Shown one piece after another: positions 36,579 to 47,870 of a stretch of DNA of 64,000 nt (the stretch's first letter is position 1; each line of letters opens with the position of its first letter). The DNA is from Toxonevra muliebris. Taxonomy: Eukaryota > Arthropoda > Insecta > Diptera > Pallopteridae. The DNA lies in NCBI GenBank assembly GCA_963691655.1, contig OY829329.1, forward strand, positions 65,342,852 to 65,406,851. Direction: 5' to 3'. The notes under the pieces were generated by a model. That model was given only the letters and a program-made list of their open reading frames with translations. It searched no databases and was not told where the DNA came from. Made by a program: the position numbers and the translations under genes.

Positions 36579-37185
36579 GTTACAAGTAGTGTCCGACCGA
36601 AGGCGATTTTTTGGCCGAAGCCGAACTTCGGCCATTCATCTAACCTTCGGCCGAAGCCGGAGACCAAAGGATTTTTAAAATATAAAAAATAAAAATCTGA
36701 AAGTAAATTTTTTCTACCTATGTATTTGCAACCATATACAGAAAAATATAAATAGTAGATACTCCAAATAAAAAGCTGCTCAGTAGCACTAAATAACTAT
36801 TCACTGTCGAAGGAGCTGACAAATATTATTTATTTCAAGAATCATTTAAAAATTTGTTTACGTCAAAATATACAGTTACATCGACTATATATCTGTAGAA
36901 CGACTGTCGTTCAACGAAACCTGTGTCAAAAAAAAGTTGGCCGATGAATCAGCGTATTAATCGATAGACCTATAGCGGGAACCAGAATTAACTCTCTAGT
37001 TCTCAAATTATTCATTGATTTAAAAAAAAAAAAACAAAAAAATGATAAAATTTAATGTAAAAAGCATAAATCTGTTCTCAAAACCTTAAAAAAATTAATG
37101 CGCGTGGTTTTATGAAGCCGAAAAAGTTGAATGCCTAAAAGTATTTGTTGTTGAATAAACTTTTTATCAATTTTTTTTTTAAATA

Positions 37186-38446
37186 TAGGGAGTATGAATG
37201 TATTAACTCGTATTTTTTTCGTAATTTGGACATTTATTGTGATAAGGTGATTATAAATTTATTCTTTAAAGTATTGTCCATCGTTAGCCACAACCTTTTC
37301 TCATCTTTCTGGTAGCATACGGATTCCGCGTCATCTTTTGAGGCTATCCACGAATCGACCCAAAGAACGGAAGTGCTGTTCAGCCAGGCCATGTGTCATC
37401 GATCGGAACAAGTGGTAATCAGAAGGAGCAATGTCTGGAGAATACGGCGGGTGGGGTAGCACTTGCCATTTCAGCGTTTCCAAGCGTTTTACTTGCCTTG
37501 CAACATGCGGCCGAGCATTGTCGTGCTGAAGAATAACTTCGTCGTGTCTATTCTCATATTCTAGCCTCTTATCCTTTAATGCTCGGCTCAAACGCATCAA
37601 TTGTAGTCGGTAGCGGTCGCCAGTGATCGTTTCATTTGGTTTCAACAGCTCATAATACACGACACCTTTTATATCCCACCAAATACACAGCATGAGCTTG
37701 GATCCATGGATGTTCGGCTTTGCCGTTGATGTTGATGCATGTCCGGGCGATCCCCATGATTTTCTGCGGTTTGGGTTATCGTAACGTATCCACTTTTCAT
37801 CGCCAGTCACAATACGATACAGAAAACTCTTTCTTTTCTGTCGTTCAATCAGCAGTTAACATGTGAAAAATTATTGTTCGACGTCTCTCGGCTTCAATTC
37901 GTACGGCACCCAATTTCCTTGCTTTTAAATCATTCCCAATGCTTCTAATCGTTCAGAAATGGTTGATTGATCAACTCCTAAAAATTCTGCAAGTTTTTGT
38001 TGCGTTTGATATAAATCTTCTTCAAGTAATGCCTTCAATTCTTCATCTTCGAACTTTTTCGGGCCGCCTGAACGTTCCCTGTCTTCAACATCAAAATCAC
38101 CACTTTTGAAACGGGCATACCACACCTGACACATTCTAACGTCTATAGCACAGTCAGGATAAGCTTCAGTGAGTAAACGATGTGCTTCAGTTGCGTTTTT
38201 CGTTAAATGGAAGAAACAAATTAAAACTTAACGCAAATGTTGTTTTGTTGGCACGAAATTCGACATTTTCAGCTATAGTAAAACACTTTTGTAAAATTAT
38301 GAAAATTATTTGACAGATCAATTCTTATAGTATTTTTGGCGCTCTTCGAGATAGAATAGAATAACATTGACAATGTCAAAAAAATGGCGCGTATGATATG
38401 ATATGAAGTTAGTCACAATTACGAGTTTATACATTCATACTCTCAA
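37186..38446. mobile_element. full-length mariner element, 1261 bp
   Basis: Flanked by TA at 37184-37185 and 38447-38448. Inverted termini: TAGGGAGTATGAATGTAT from the left and TTGAGAGTATGAATGTAT from the right, followed by AACTCGTA. Length and TA target fit mariner. A related end is present at 60704. It is inserted inside the hAT-like element at 36587-39651, so it is the younger of the two. Confidence 0.92.
37259..38266 (-). pseudogene. mariner transposase pseudogene
   Basis: Starts MSNFVPTKQHLR at 38266. The DNA-binding domain follows (WYARFKSGDFDVEDRERSG, then QTQQKLAEFLGVDQSTISER), and then the catalytic domain with TGDEKW, QHDNARPH and YSPDIAPSDYHLF, the three Asp sites. It is inactive. 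In-frame TAA codons follow HLR, LEALGMI, RDVEQ and FFTC. A frameshift lies before the C-terminal SWIASKD block, and about 13 bp are deleted there relative to the copy at 61 kb. The spacing between the last two Asp residues is 33 rather than 34, because VKTDLE in the other copy is VKRLE here. Confidence 0.92.
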
Positions 38447-39659
38447 TAACTAAATGTTTTGTATAGAAAATTTAAATTACTAGCTACTCACAGCTTGTTT
38501 TTTCTATCTGGCTGGTATGACGGGAAGTATTTTATTTTATTTTTTTTATTTTTATCTCAAATTCAAACTAAATAATTAGTTTGTTGGTTTTTGACAAATT
38601 TTGACTTTGACTGTCGCTAACATCATAATAACACATAACTAATGCATTTTTTTCAAAAGCTTGGGCAATTCCATTTTGGAAACAAAAAACTATTAAAGTG
38701 GAAATTAAACCAGTTTTGATGATGGCTGTCTAGAGACACGCTTGGGAGCTAGAGGGTTAAGTAAAAATATTGAAAATTAATTTTTTGGGATAGTTTTATT
38801 ATACTTATGTTCTTTTAGTTAAGTCATTAGAAGTTTGTATTTTTATCTATCTAGTTTTGAAAATAAGTATTTGATTTTTGTCATTTTTTTTAACTATTTC
38901 AATTTAAATAAAACATATTGAGAGATACCACAATGATCCTGGTTCGGACAGAGTAGAACTACAGATGCATTGAAGATACGATGAAAATTTAAGCGCAATC
39001 AGTTCATTAATTTTGGAGATATCGTGGTAGCCATTTCGTAAATTGCTGTTTTGGCAAAAACTAGTTTCAAAGTTCAAATATGCATGACTGCTGTATCAGG
39101 GCCTGCAAAAAAACATCTGTAACTTTCAATCTACTGTGAATTTCAAAGAATCCCTTTACACATATATTCTAGAGCGATTTTAGCCAAAACAATTTTCAAT
39201 TTTTTTGACCTCCTTGAAAGCAAAAAAAAAAAAAGGTGAAGTGCCAGTAATGGAAAATGCCGGATTCTCTAACAATTCACGCTTCTTTCAATACTCTTCA
39301 AGTCTTTCTTAAAAAGTAAAAAAGTTTTGCACGCTTCTGCTGCCTCTAATTGTATTAGCTCCAGCAGAGTGTTCATAAAAAAAAATCACTGATTACTGTT
39401 TGTACGGTTGTAAATCTGTGGGTTACTTTAAAAGTAAAAATGGAACAAGCAAGCGGAGAAAACACAACACAGAAATTGTAATGTAAATACTATATATAAC
39501 CATTTCACATTTATTTATTTGTATTAATTTTTAATGCCAATTAAAATAAAATACTGCGGCCAAAACTTCGCTGCATTTTTTACCGAAGCCGAAGGTGCAA
39601 TTTTAGGCCGAATAGCCGAAGAACCGAAGCCGAATATTCGGTCGGGCACTAGCTACAAG

Positions 39660-40329
39660 TAAAATTTTATACACATACTCAAGGAGACAATTATAGTTTT
39701 TAAAAATAGAGAAAAAAAAAAAAAAAACCAAATTGTATGTTCGTACCCACACAATAAATAACAATTTAACAAAAAATGTAATAGAAGAAGAAAACATACA
39801 CACAAAATTTCCACTTTTTATTCGTTTGTAGTATATTGTAAATTTTTAATTGAAAATAATTTCTACATTGTTTTGTTCAGATCCTAATTGAACACGCACT
39901 TGGAATTTGTAATTTGTATGTCTGTCCATCTATTTCTATACACAAAAACTATCTACCTCTGTATATTTATGCAATAAAATGAATGGTTTCTGTAACTAAC
40001 TAATGAATTCAAATTGGAATTTTTGTAATTCATATATTTTTATTTTGACAATAAAACGAGCAGATATTTACAAGAAACTTTTGCATTGAAAGTTTTTATT
40101 TTTAAATGGTATATTATTTGAAATTGTTTTATTTGGTTTAAAATAAAAATAATAAAGTTGGAATAAATTTTTGGTTTTAACACTTGAAGCTTAAGGTGGT
40201 CATGAAACCGATACCTCGTAAATAGTAGATAAAGAAGCAATATAAAAATATCTTTTAAAATTATAGATTGTCTTAAAAAAAATTTGTTAAATAATAGCTA
40301 CCCTAGATAAAACTAGGAGTTGCAATTGT
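39660..40329. other. spacer, no gene seen
   Basis: AT-rich flank between the hAT-like element and the decamer satellite; nothing recognised. Confidence 0.55.
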
Positions 40330-41180
40330 TGGAAATCGAATGAAAGTAAATAAAATGAAAAATAGAAACAGAATGAATGAAAATGAATAAAAATGAATGC
40401 AAATTATTAAAAGTGAATGAAAATGAATACAAATGAATGAAAATGATTGGAAATGAATGAAAATGAATCGAAATAAATGAAAATGAATGAAAATTAATGG
40501 AAGTAAATGGAAGTGAATTTAAGTGAATTAAAATGAATGAAAATGAATGAAAATGAATGAAAATCAATGAAAATTAATGAAAATGAATGGAAATGAATGA
40601 AAATGAATGCAAATTATTAAAAGTGAATGAGAATGATTAAAAATGAATGAAAATTATTGGAAATGAATGAAAATGAATCGAAATAAATGAAAATTAATGA
40701 AAATTAATGGAAATAAATGGAAGTGGATTTAAGTGAATTAAAATGAATGAATGAAAATGAATGAAAATTAATGAAAATAAATGGAAATGAATAAAAATTA
40801 ATGAAAATGAACGAAAGCGAATGAAAATGAATAGAAATGAAAAGAAACGAATTTGAGTGAATTAGAATGAATGACAATAGAAAAAGAATTTGTGAAAATG
40901 AAAGATAATGAATGAAAATCAGTGCAAATTATTGGAAATTAACGGAAATGATTGAAATTGAATGAAAGTAAAAGAAAATGAATGAAAATGTATGAAAATT
41001 AATAAAAATGAATTAAAATTAATTTAAATTAATGAAAATTAATGAAAATCAAAGAAAATTATTGAAAATGGGAAAAAAATTAATAAAGATTAAATGAAAA
41101 TTAGTAAAATAAAAAAATGAAAAGAAAATTAATGGGAATGAATAAAAATTAAAACAAAATTAAATAAAAATGAATAGGAG
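40330..41180. repeat. 10-bp satellite (AAAATGAATG)n with a 210-bp higher-order period
   Basis: About 85 degenerate decamers. Marker variants recur 210 bp apart (AAATGAATGC at 40391 and 40601; AAATGAATCG at 40461 and 40671), showing duplication of a 21-unit block. Serine/isoleucine/phenylalanine-rich minus frames are translations of the repeat. Confidence 0.92.
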
Positions 41181-41190
41181 TTATTTATAA

Positions 41191-41714
41191 CACAGTCCAA
41201 CAGCATTTTTGCAACAAAATAGCCATCCTATAATCCTGAAAGGGAATGTTGTATAGACTATTTTTGTAAAACAAACAAAATATGATTTTTATGTCTTTGG
41301 TGACCCTTAGTGAAATTTTCTGGCAAATATTTTTGTGGAATATTTTAATTCTTAAATGTATCTTTTGAAAGGACTTTTCAGGTTTTCATCAAAAAAGGGG
41401 TTAAATTGTCGCATAAAAAGAGGAACTAAAGGGTTAAAATATTCTACAGAAATAACCCTTGTAAAATTTTATCATACAACTTTGCCAATAAGACTTTCTT
41501 CAGACATCAATTTATAACACTTTTAGCACTTAGGATTCAGCACCATTCGACCAAAATACGAAAAAAAAAACTTTGACCTACTGTAAAAAAAAAAAAACTG
41601 AGACGTGCTGGACTATAAGTTTGTTTTACAAAAATAGTTTATAGAACAGACCCTTTCAGGATTATAGGGTGGCTATTCTGTTGCAGCCAAACAGTCTTAA
41701 TTTGTTGGACTGTG
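41191..41714. mobile_element. fold-back element with ~90-bp inverted arms
   Basis: Left arm 41191-41276 (CACAGTCCAACA ... TATAATCCTGAAAGGG ... TTTTTGTAAAACAAAC) is matched in reverse complement by 41619-41714, with a small indel and scattered mismatches. The arms enclose ~340 bp without an ORF. The flanks (TTATAA on the left, TAATTA on the right) do not give a clean target duplication. Confidence 0.85.
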
Positions 41715-44574
41715 TAATTAAGGGGTTATATATGTACGTTTTCATGAGTCAAAAAATCGAAAAAATTTTTATGACTTATTTCGAACAGACATACTTTCAA
41801 GAGTTTATGTTAAAAATTTCAAGTCAATCCGAGCTACTGCTCGTAAGTAGCAACTCGATTTGTAGCGCGCTACTGTTCATGAATAAGGTGCACTCAAAAC
41901 TTTAAACATGATTTTCTCCGAATGATGTTTTTTGAAAAATGCCTTAGCGGTAACCGCGATATCTCAAAAACTTCTTGACCAATTCATCTAATTTTTTTAA
42001 AATTTTTTTTCCTAGTTACAATACGAAGTACTTGAATGATCATTTTTTCATGTGCCATATTTGTCTTAACTAATAATGTTTTCTAAATACATTTTTGAGA
42101 CTCAAAAAATCGACCTTTTTTTGCATCATGGTTTCTTCTATGTTTTTCTATAATATCAAAATTTTGAGAAATTTAAAGTTAATGCGTTAATTTTTGGCAT
42201 TTTCTTACTATGAAAAGCATTTTATTTTCTGTTTTCCTTAGCTTCATAGTAAGTTATTATTAAGTATTTTTCATTCAAATAACTTTAAAACAAATTTTGA
42301 TCAGGTCTTTTTTTAGTTTTAAAACTTTTTAAACCTTGAGTCAAGATTTTACAAATGCAAATGAAATTCTGATACAATCTACTGAGACTGAATTGAGTCG
42401 GAGTCATAGCACAAAATTACACTGAAATTCACTACTTTTAAATCTGATACCACGCTGGAGTGTGAAATGATAGGAGAAAATTTAATAAAAATTAAAAATT
42501 TTTCCAAATGAAAGAGATCTAGCTTTAGTTTAAGTGAAACCTCAATTAAAAAATAAACTTAACAATTTTTTGTCTTAAAAATTTTTATAAATTCAGACAC
42601 TCTATAACCAAAATATAAAATTGGTTTATTTCAATACTTTTGCTATTTTCTAGCTATATTTTTGCTTGCTAAGAACTGATGCCAACTTATGTATATTTGA
42701 TTAATGATAAATTAATTAACACTAACTAAGCTTGTAATATTTTTTGATTAAATAAAATATATTTATGCTGATTATCATCGATAGCATGATTTAAGAACAA
42801 GAAAAAAAAAAGTAAGCTGCTTTTTGTTTCCTCAAACACACACACACACACACACACATGCACCCAAAAAGCAAAACATGAAAACAAAACAAAGAAAACA
42901 AAAAATCATTAATTCTTAGAAGATCACAGCACAAAAGTATTCAAAGTATTAAAGGTCGAAGAACTCACATTAGTAACAAAAACAAGAATTTTTTGCTTTT
43001 TTCTTTGATGCCAAACCTAAGCACACACACACACACACACACACACACCTACACACATATGTATGCATACATAAATATCTATATTTATTTGAATAAAATG
43101 CTTGCGCATCATTATCATGCATTTGAATATAAGTGTACATGTGTGTCTGTGTGTGTGAGTTTAACGTGTGTCTCATTTCCGCATCTTCACGTTAGACGCC
43201 ATTAATCTTTATTTGCTTGCAAATGCGTGAATAATTTGGAATTTTCTACTAATAAATCATGAAATGTGTAAAAATTAAACATAAGCAGCTACACGTGTAT
43301 GTATGAGTATGCATGTATGGATAAGTATTTGAGTATGTGTGTGTGTGTGTGTGTGTGTAGAAAGTCACTAATGAGTATAAATTAATTGCTGCATACACAG
43401 AGACACACGCAGTTATAAAATAGTATCAAAGCAAAGCAAAACACAACACAACACAGCAACAGCAAACGCAGAATCGATGTTAGCTCGAAGTAGCAAATGA
43501 CAATTTTAGGTAGAAAAATGCGACGCACCTTTAACTACTAGTAACAACCACCCACTTTAGCCCTCTACGGCTTTATGTACTCACTTCACCTTCACTACTG
43601 CAGCAGTAGTCAGCAGTCAGCAATTAAATGTCAGTAAATTTATATGTCTTTGCCTGTGTGTGTGTGTGTGTATGTGTAGTAGTAGTAGTGGTAGTAGTTT
43701 TTCTCTTTTAGCGTGTACGCATTTAAACGCAAATTAAAACGCATAAATTAACACAAAAATTTTCGCAGGAAGTGCTATAGCAGAAAATCACTGCAACGCC
43801 TCTTTGTTGCTCATGCAATCACACACATACACGCATAAATACTTATACATACATACACACACACACACACACGCATACACAATCAGAAATATAATCAAAT
43901 ATATATGTATATAAATGCGAATATGAGCATAACTTCAATATGATGTTTAATTAATTTTCACTTATTCAGCGCATAAGTTTTTTGACTTCACACTGTTTCA
44001 CTACTCGCTGCTACTACTATCTTCCCGGTCTACCCCAATGTTCGGATATCCGTTAGCATAAGTTGGCGCCTTGTTGGTTAAATGTAATTTCCATAAATTA
44101 AAGCCATACTCCTCGAGCCGTTTTTTCCTGCTCTCTCTCTCTCTCTCTCTGCTATTGTTCGCTCCCTCGTCGCTCTTCTCTGCCGCTTTCCCTTCTGCCC
44201 TGACTCAATAGTTATGTTGCGCTGCAGTTATAACTTCATTCTGCATGGTACTTATGAATGGCTTTGAACCTCTTAAGCCACATGATACCCCCCCCCCACC
44301 CTCCCACACTCATATTTCCTCTGTCTCTACTTTTTCGCTTTACGTATAGTTTTGCTTCTTTTTCTTTTTTTTGGTTTATTTTGAAATTTGCTTTAGAATT
44401 ACTCATATTCGCTGCTAAAACTATCATAATTTAAAGCTAATACCAACTCATATATAGAAATGAATGCATAGATATACATACATACATATATGTATGTGTA
44501 TACATGTTTTTGTAGTTAATGCGTGAGCGTGTATGTATTTAATCTATGGCTGCTTTTACTTACATATATAGATG
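41715..44574. other. spacer with CA/GT microsatellites
   Basis: 41715-42130 has GGTAACCGCGATATCTCAAA and similar text that looks like a worn dispersed repeat. 42830-43920 contains several (CA)n and (GT)n tracts (42836, 43022, 43340, 43655, 43855). 44130-44290 is CT- and C-rich. No coding block. Confidence 0.5.
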
Positions 44575-45118
44575 CATTAGAGTGGGTCGAAGAATAAAGT
44601 TTGAAAAGTCCACACCAACAATAAATATTGAATTTCGTTGATCATCTGACATTTTTAGTTTTAAATAAACAACAAAAAATTCGAACTTAATTAAAATTAA
44701 AAATGCATCAAAAATTTAAGTAGCTATAACTTGTTTGTTTATGAGTTTATTTGAATACTTCTTGGGCAACCATTTAATGATTTTTTAAGGGCTTTAATTT
44801 TGTGAAAAATAAAATTGCATTTGAGGGATAGAACTTTGAGTAACAGACTTCACTAATGAAATATGACTTCGGAAATTAATAACATCTAACAAGGGAATAT
44901 TTTACTTGTCAAGACGTTTACAACAATGTATCATTTATGAATATCGGACATCAAATACCAAAGTTATGATAAAAAATTCATTTTGGCTGTTTTTAGGGTG
45001 GTCCAAAAATAATTTTTTTTTTTTGGTTTCGAGATACTCTCTACATAAGCTTTCAAATAGGGGTGGACTTTTAAAATTTTTTTTTTTTTTTTTGTATGGG
45101 GACCGACCCGGTCTAATG
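44575..45118. mobile_element. ~544-bp MITE candidate
   Basis: Ends pair as CATTAGAGTGGGTCG (left) and, from the right on the other strand, CATTAGACCGGGTCGG. The interior has GGTGGTCCAAAAATAA and T-runs and no ORF. The pairing is short and the target duplication unclear. Confidence 0.5.
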
Positions 45119-46039
45119 TGCACATATTACTACATATTTACATGAGTACGTTTGTATATGCTTGTGTGTGTGTGTGAACATATGTTTTTCATTTGCTTCG
45201 TCTGAATCCCTTTTTGTGATTTAGTAACCGGAAAATATGAATAGTTGATGGCATCCTCGAAAAATTTTCATAATTTTCTAAACCCCTCGCGAAAATGAAC
45301 TTAATTGCATTCACAATTGCATAACCATAGAATTAGACATGACGAAAGGAGTGGGGAAGGGGCGGATTGCCAGGAGGAAGTGGTGAAATTTCGCTCAAAC
45401 TTATTTTCTGTAGGTATAAATACCGTGGCTACTTCCACTACTTATGAGAATACAATTAGCGCTGAAGCGCAGTTTTATTATCATATCCTATTTTAGTCTA
45501 GAGTCAACTCATGAGATTAAGGTGAAGCTTCCCAATCTCAATTCACAAGATTTAAATTAAATTGCCTGGGGAATGTTTACGGAATATGTTCAGTCTGGCA
45601 AGAGCAACTGACAATGAGTCTAATTCTCTACTAAATTCTGGCAGTGTATGTGTTTTTGTGGTATACAAAGGCTGATGCTTCCTACTCTATTATTCAGTTT
45701 CGGGTCAATACTCCAGGTGGAACGGGGATGGTAAAAGAGGTGTCTGATTCTTTCGATTCGTATACTGCCCATGTTTCTTCTTGGATTGGAACATAGGTGA
45801 AAGGTCTTTTTCATCTGTTATCTGATCTTAATGCCCTTACTTCTCTTTGCATCTGTGCAATATTTGGAACTAGGTTTCATCTCTTACTAATTCAATGGTT
45901 TTTTTTATTGCTCATGAATGTAATTCATGAGGCTTGTAGCTCAGATTAGACCAAATTAGGTCAGCAAAACTGAAAACGAGATTGTGTTGGTGAGCGCATA
46001 AAAATAAACCAAAAAGCCATCACATAGCGAGTTTTTAGT
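45119..46039. other. spacer, no assignable gene
   Basis: 45600-45830 is less AT-rich and has a 64-codon minus-strand frame without a motif I can place. It could be a transposon remnant. Confidence 0.4.
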
Positions 46040-46052
46040 CATACATATGTAT

Positions 46053-46673
46053 GATGAATTGGCGCGCTCAGGAGCCTCTCTTGACGAATCTTTGGGGGTA
46101 TCGGTTCTAGTCCCCTTGTTAGTCGTCAAGAGAGGCATGTACCTGCACTGTCTTCAACTGGCTCATCGGAGGTGTAAGTCACTAACAACTTGCACTACCT
46201 CATGGGCGACATGGCCCTCATATAATGAGGGTCGGTCTGGCGAGCTTTTAACGAGGGATCGTACCGGCACTGCTAGGTTAACAGCAGTCTACACCGGCCA
46301 CTGGTGTATAGGTACCCATGCAAAAAAACTGCATATCCCTTTTAACACCCATTGCAGTAGTTGCGGAAACTTAGATGAAAAAGAAACAATCTCCCATTTT
46401 CTTTGTGAATGTCCAGCCTTGGCGTGGGCAAGATATAGGTTCCTGGGGAAGTATTTCCTCGATAGCTTGTCTGATTGCTCGGCAGTCAGTCCAAATAATC
46501 TGCTAGGATACCTAAAATCTACGAGGTGGGTTTAGTAAGAGTTCATCATTAATTCCAGTTCGGTAAGGAAGCGGTCCCAAAACGGCGCTACAGCGCTAAT
46601 TGTGATTCAGAGTGGGTCTTCTGTGGATCAGCCGCCTTAACCAACCAACCAACCAACCAACCAACCAACCAAC
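46053..46673 (+). mobile_element. LINE G, 5'-truncated, 13-bp target duplication, (AACC)n tail
   Basis: ORF2 C-terminus starting within RNase H (DELARSGASLDES), then TARLTAVYTGHWCIGTHAKK, the knuckle CSSCGNLDEKETISHFLCEC, and the end YLKSTRWV with TAG at 46533-46535. The 3' UTR CCCAAAACGGCGCTACAGCG is nearly the same as that of LINE D at 14.4 kb and ends in nine AACC units. CATACATATGTAT at 46040-46052 and 46674-46686 is a perfect 13-bp target duplication. The C-terminal frame is open and the knuckle is intact, so the insertion is fairly young. Confidence 0.92.
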
Positions 46674-46689
46674 CATACATATGTATAAA

Positions 46690-46930
46690 TTTCTCGCTGT
46701 GCACATAAGGAAACAATTAATACAATCCCTACCCATGTTGCTCTGTTGCTGTCTGAACAACGACTGATTGAAAAGCGTAAGAATGCGTCTGATGAGCGCA
46801 TTGCTCAAATGAGTTAGGCTTCCCGACCAATGGATTAAACCAACTTTATCTTGAAGTTTTCTCAACGCTTTGCAGATCTCTCTGATCGCCACAAGTTTGG
46901 CCAGGAAAACACTGACATTATCTTCGCGAA
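46690..46930 (-). mobile_element. possible LINE RNase H scrap
   Basis: The minus strand reads EDNVSVFLAKLVAIREICKA, which resembles the second RNase H block (VFQAELxAIxEACKAL) with the catalytic Glu changed to Lys. The remainder does not align by eye. Confidence 0.35.
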
Positions 46931-46975
46931 GTTCAGTTTGGGTATTATGTGATAGATAGATAATCTATGTTTAGA

Positions 46976-47140
46976 CGATCTCGATAGTCTAGTGGATAGT
47001 GCACTAGACTTTCACACAGAAGGTTGCGAGTTCGATTGCCGTCTTGGTCTCTCGGTTAGTTCTCATAACCTTCTTATATTCACTATCGATATGAAGTGCA
47101 TGAGAATTATAAGAAAGTATAAAAATACACAATTGACTGC
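46976..47140 (+). mobile_element. tRNA-Glu-derived SINE, truncated copy
   Basis: Head TCGATAGTCTAGTGGATAG (A box) ... CTTTCACACAGAAGG (anticodon region as in tRNA-Glu UUC) ... GAGTTCGATTGCC (B box). The body TTATATTCACTATCGATATG matches the copy at 60717 until about 47125, then diverges into GAAGTC/GACTTC-rich sequence. No closing acceptor stem, so not a tRNA gene. Confidence 0.8.
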
Positions 47141-47339
47141 AAGACTTCAAACCAATTTGAAGTCATGATTGCGACTTCAAGGATAATGTGAAGTCATATG
47201 AGTGATTGTGACTTATTTGCCTTGAAGTCTCAAATTGATTGGTGACTTAACTTTTTAAAGTCATAAGTCTCAAATAAAATAAAAGACTGTAATCAGAAAA
47301 CATAATTCATTTCCAGTGACTTCAATGAATGCAGCTCGA

Positions 47340-47400
47340 AATGATTGCAATCTTTTACAGCTCGGCAGTCCAACACACTAACCACTAGGCTATGACGACC
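47340..47400 (-). mobile_element. inverted tRNA-type SINE head
   Basis: The minus strand reads GTCATAGCCTAGTGGTTAGTGTG..., an A-box head of the same style facing the SINE at 46976. The two heads enclose about 200 bp with repeated TGAAGTC/GACTTCA motifs. The B box has been lost. Confidence 0.5.
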
Positions 47401-47624
47401 ACCATCATAGCCTTATAGAGATATAAAACTTTACAAGGTGATAGATCCCATGTTTCGCCAAAAATAGCCTTACATTGTAAAATTTCAAAAATCATCTGAG
47501 CTTAGTGTTAGGCACAAATATAGTAAATATCTCTATTTTATTTAAATTTTCTCCCAAGCCACAACAAAACAGTGATGTCAAATCCTATACCCACATGTAA
47601 AAAGCTTTCTAGTCGGACCTTGCG

Positions 47625-47870
47625 CTGGATTAGGTTAGAGTGGCTTTTCTATAACAGGCCATTGAGGCCCATTTTAATACCACTTGGGCTGTTTCTACAG
47701 TTACCCTAACATTTAATTGAATCTTTGTGGTCTATCCAACTTCTACATCCGTGATATCAGCAGATTCGAGGTCAGCTAGGTTGCTGAAGAAGAGTTGTCC
47801 TAAAATTATTAATCTAGATTTGAGCTTAAAATCTTTAATCGACCTTGATGGGTTGAAGTAGTGACGGTGA
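47625..47870 (-). mobile_element. LINE/SINE 3' end fragment
   Basis: The minus strand contains GGTATTAAAATGGGCCTCAA and then AGCCACTCTAACCTAATCC, the 3' end shared by LINEs and the SINE in this window. The sequence upstream (47700-47870) has no intact domain. Confidence 0.6.

Larger units (their letters stand above)
36587..39651. mobile_element. 3-kb hAT-like element hosting a mariner
   Basis: Ends are inverted: TAGTGTCCGACCGAA on the left and, read inward from the right, TAGTGCCCGACCGAA (14 of 15), fitting the hAT YARNG rule. The 8-bp flanks GTTACAAG (36579-36586) and GCTACAAG (39652-39659) match at 7 of 8. Both ends continue with GGCCGAAGCCGAA-type subterminal repeats. No hAT transposase is readable inside. 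A mariner occupies 37186-38446; without it the element is about 1.8 kb. Confidence 0.75.

Noticed and set aside
40313..40567. Minus ORF rich in FIHFHSFSF
   Set aside because: Pure decamer-satellite translation.
43021..43205. THTHTHTH-type peptides
   Set aside because: (CA)n microsatellite read in frame.
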